A DNA stretch of 6,945 nucleotides from Alphaproteobacteria bacterium (GTDB taxonomy: Bacteria > Pseudomonadota > Alphaproteobacteria > UBA6615): assembly GCA_030831135.1 (NCBI GenBank), contig JAURLR010000287.1, forward strand, positions 1 to 6,945, given 5' to 3'. The notes under the pieces are model-generated. The model worked only from the letters and a program-made list of their open reading frames with translations, was not told where the DNA came from and searched no databases. The position numbers and the translations under genes were made by a program. Below, in pieces: positions 6,937-6,945 of the stretch; the first letter of the stretch is position 1, and every line of letters starts with the position of its first letter.

Positions 6937-6945
6937 CACTAACGG

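Overview
The window looks like a high-GC proteobacterial chromosome, most likely alphaproteobacterial. That reading rests on G/C-rich third codon positions and on a tripartite tricarboxylate transporter (TTT) whose solute-binding protein belongs to the large Bug/TctC family. The taxonomic call is an inference. No rRNA, tRNA, CRISPR array, insertion sequence or phage gene is visible.

Layout: almost the whole window is one minus-strand gene cluster, read from high to low coordinates. It starts with a short AT-rich leader holding a perfect inverted repeat (6912-6936). Then come tctC (periplasmic binding protein), two intergenic hairpins, tctB (small membrane subunit), tctA (large membrane subunit), the molybdopterin-binding large subunit of a xanthine dehydrogenase/CoxL-type molybdenum hydroxylase, and an LVIVD-repeat beta-propeller protein. 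Gaps are 105, 19, 59 and 44 bases if TctB starts at 5786. Each gene from tctB to the propeller gene has a good Shine-Dalgarno sequence, no convincing intrinsic terminator is seen, and one polycistronic unit is likely. The left edge carries the last 41 codons of an unidentified plus-strand gene that ends 4 bases from the end of the propeller gene.

How the genes may work together: TctC would capture an organic acid in the periplasm and TctA/TctB would import it. The molybdenum hydroxylase subunit could then hydroxylate or oxidise it in the cytoplasm. The LVIVD protein has no signal peptide and reads as a seven-bladed propeller, with histidines at the same position in four consecutive blades. 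That raises the possibility of a metal-binding enzyme in the same pathway. The substrate cannot be read from the sequence. The iron-sulfur and FAD subunits that normally accompany such a molybdenum subunit are not in the window.
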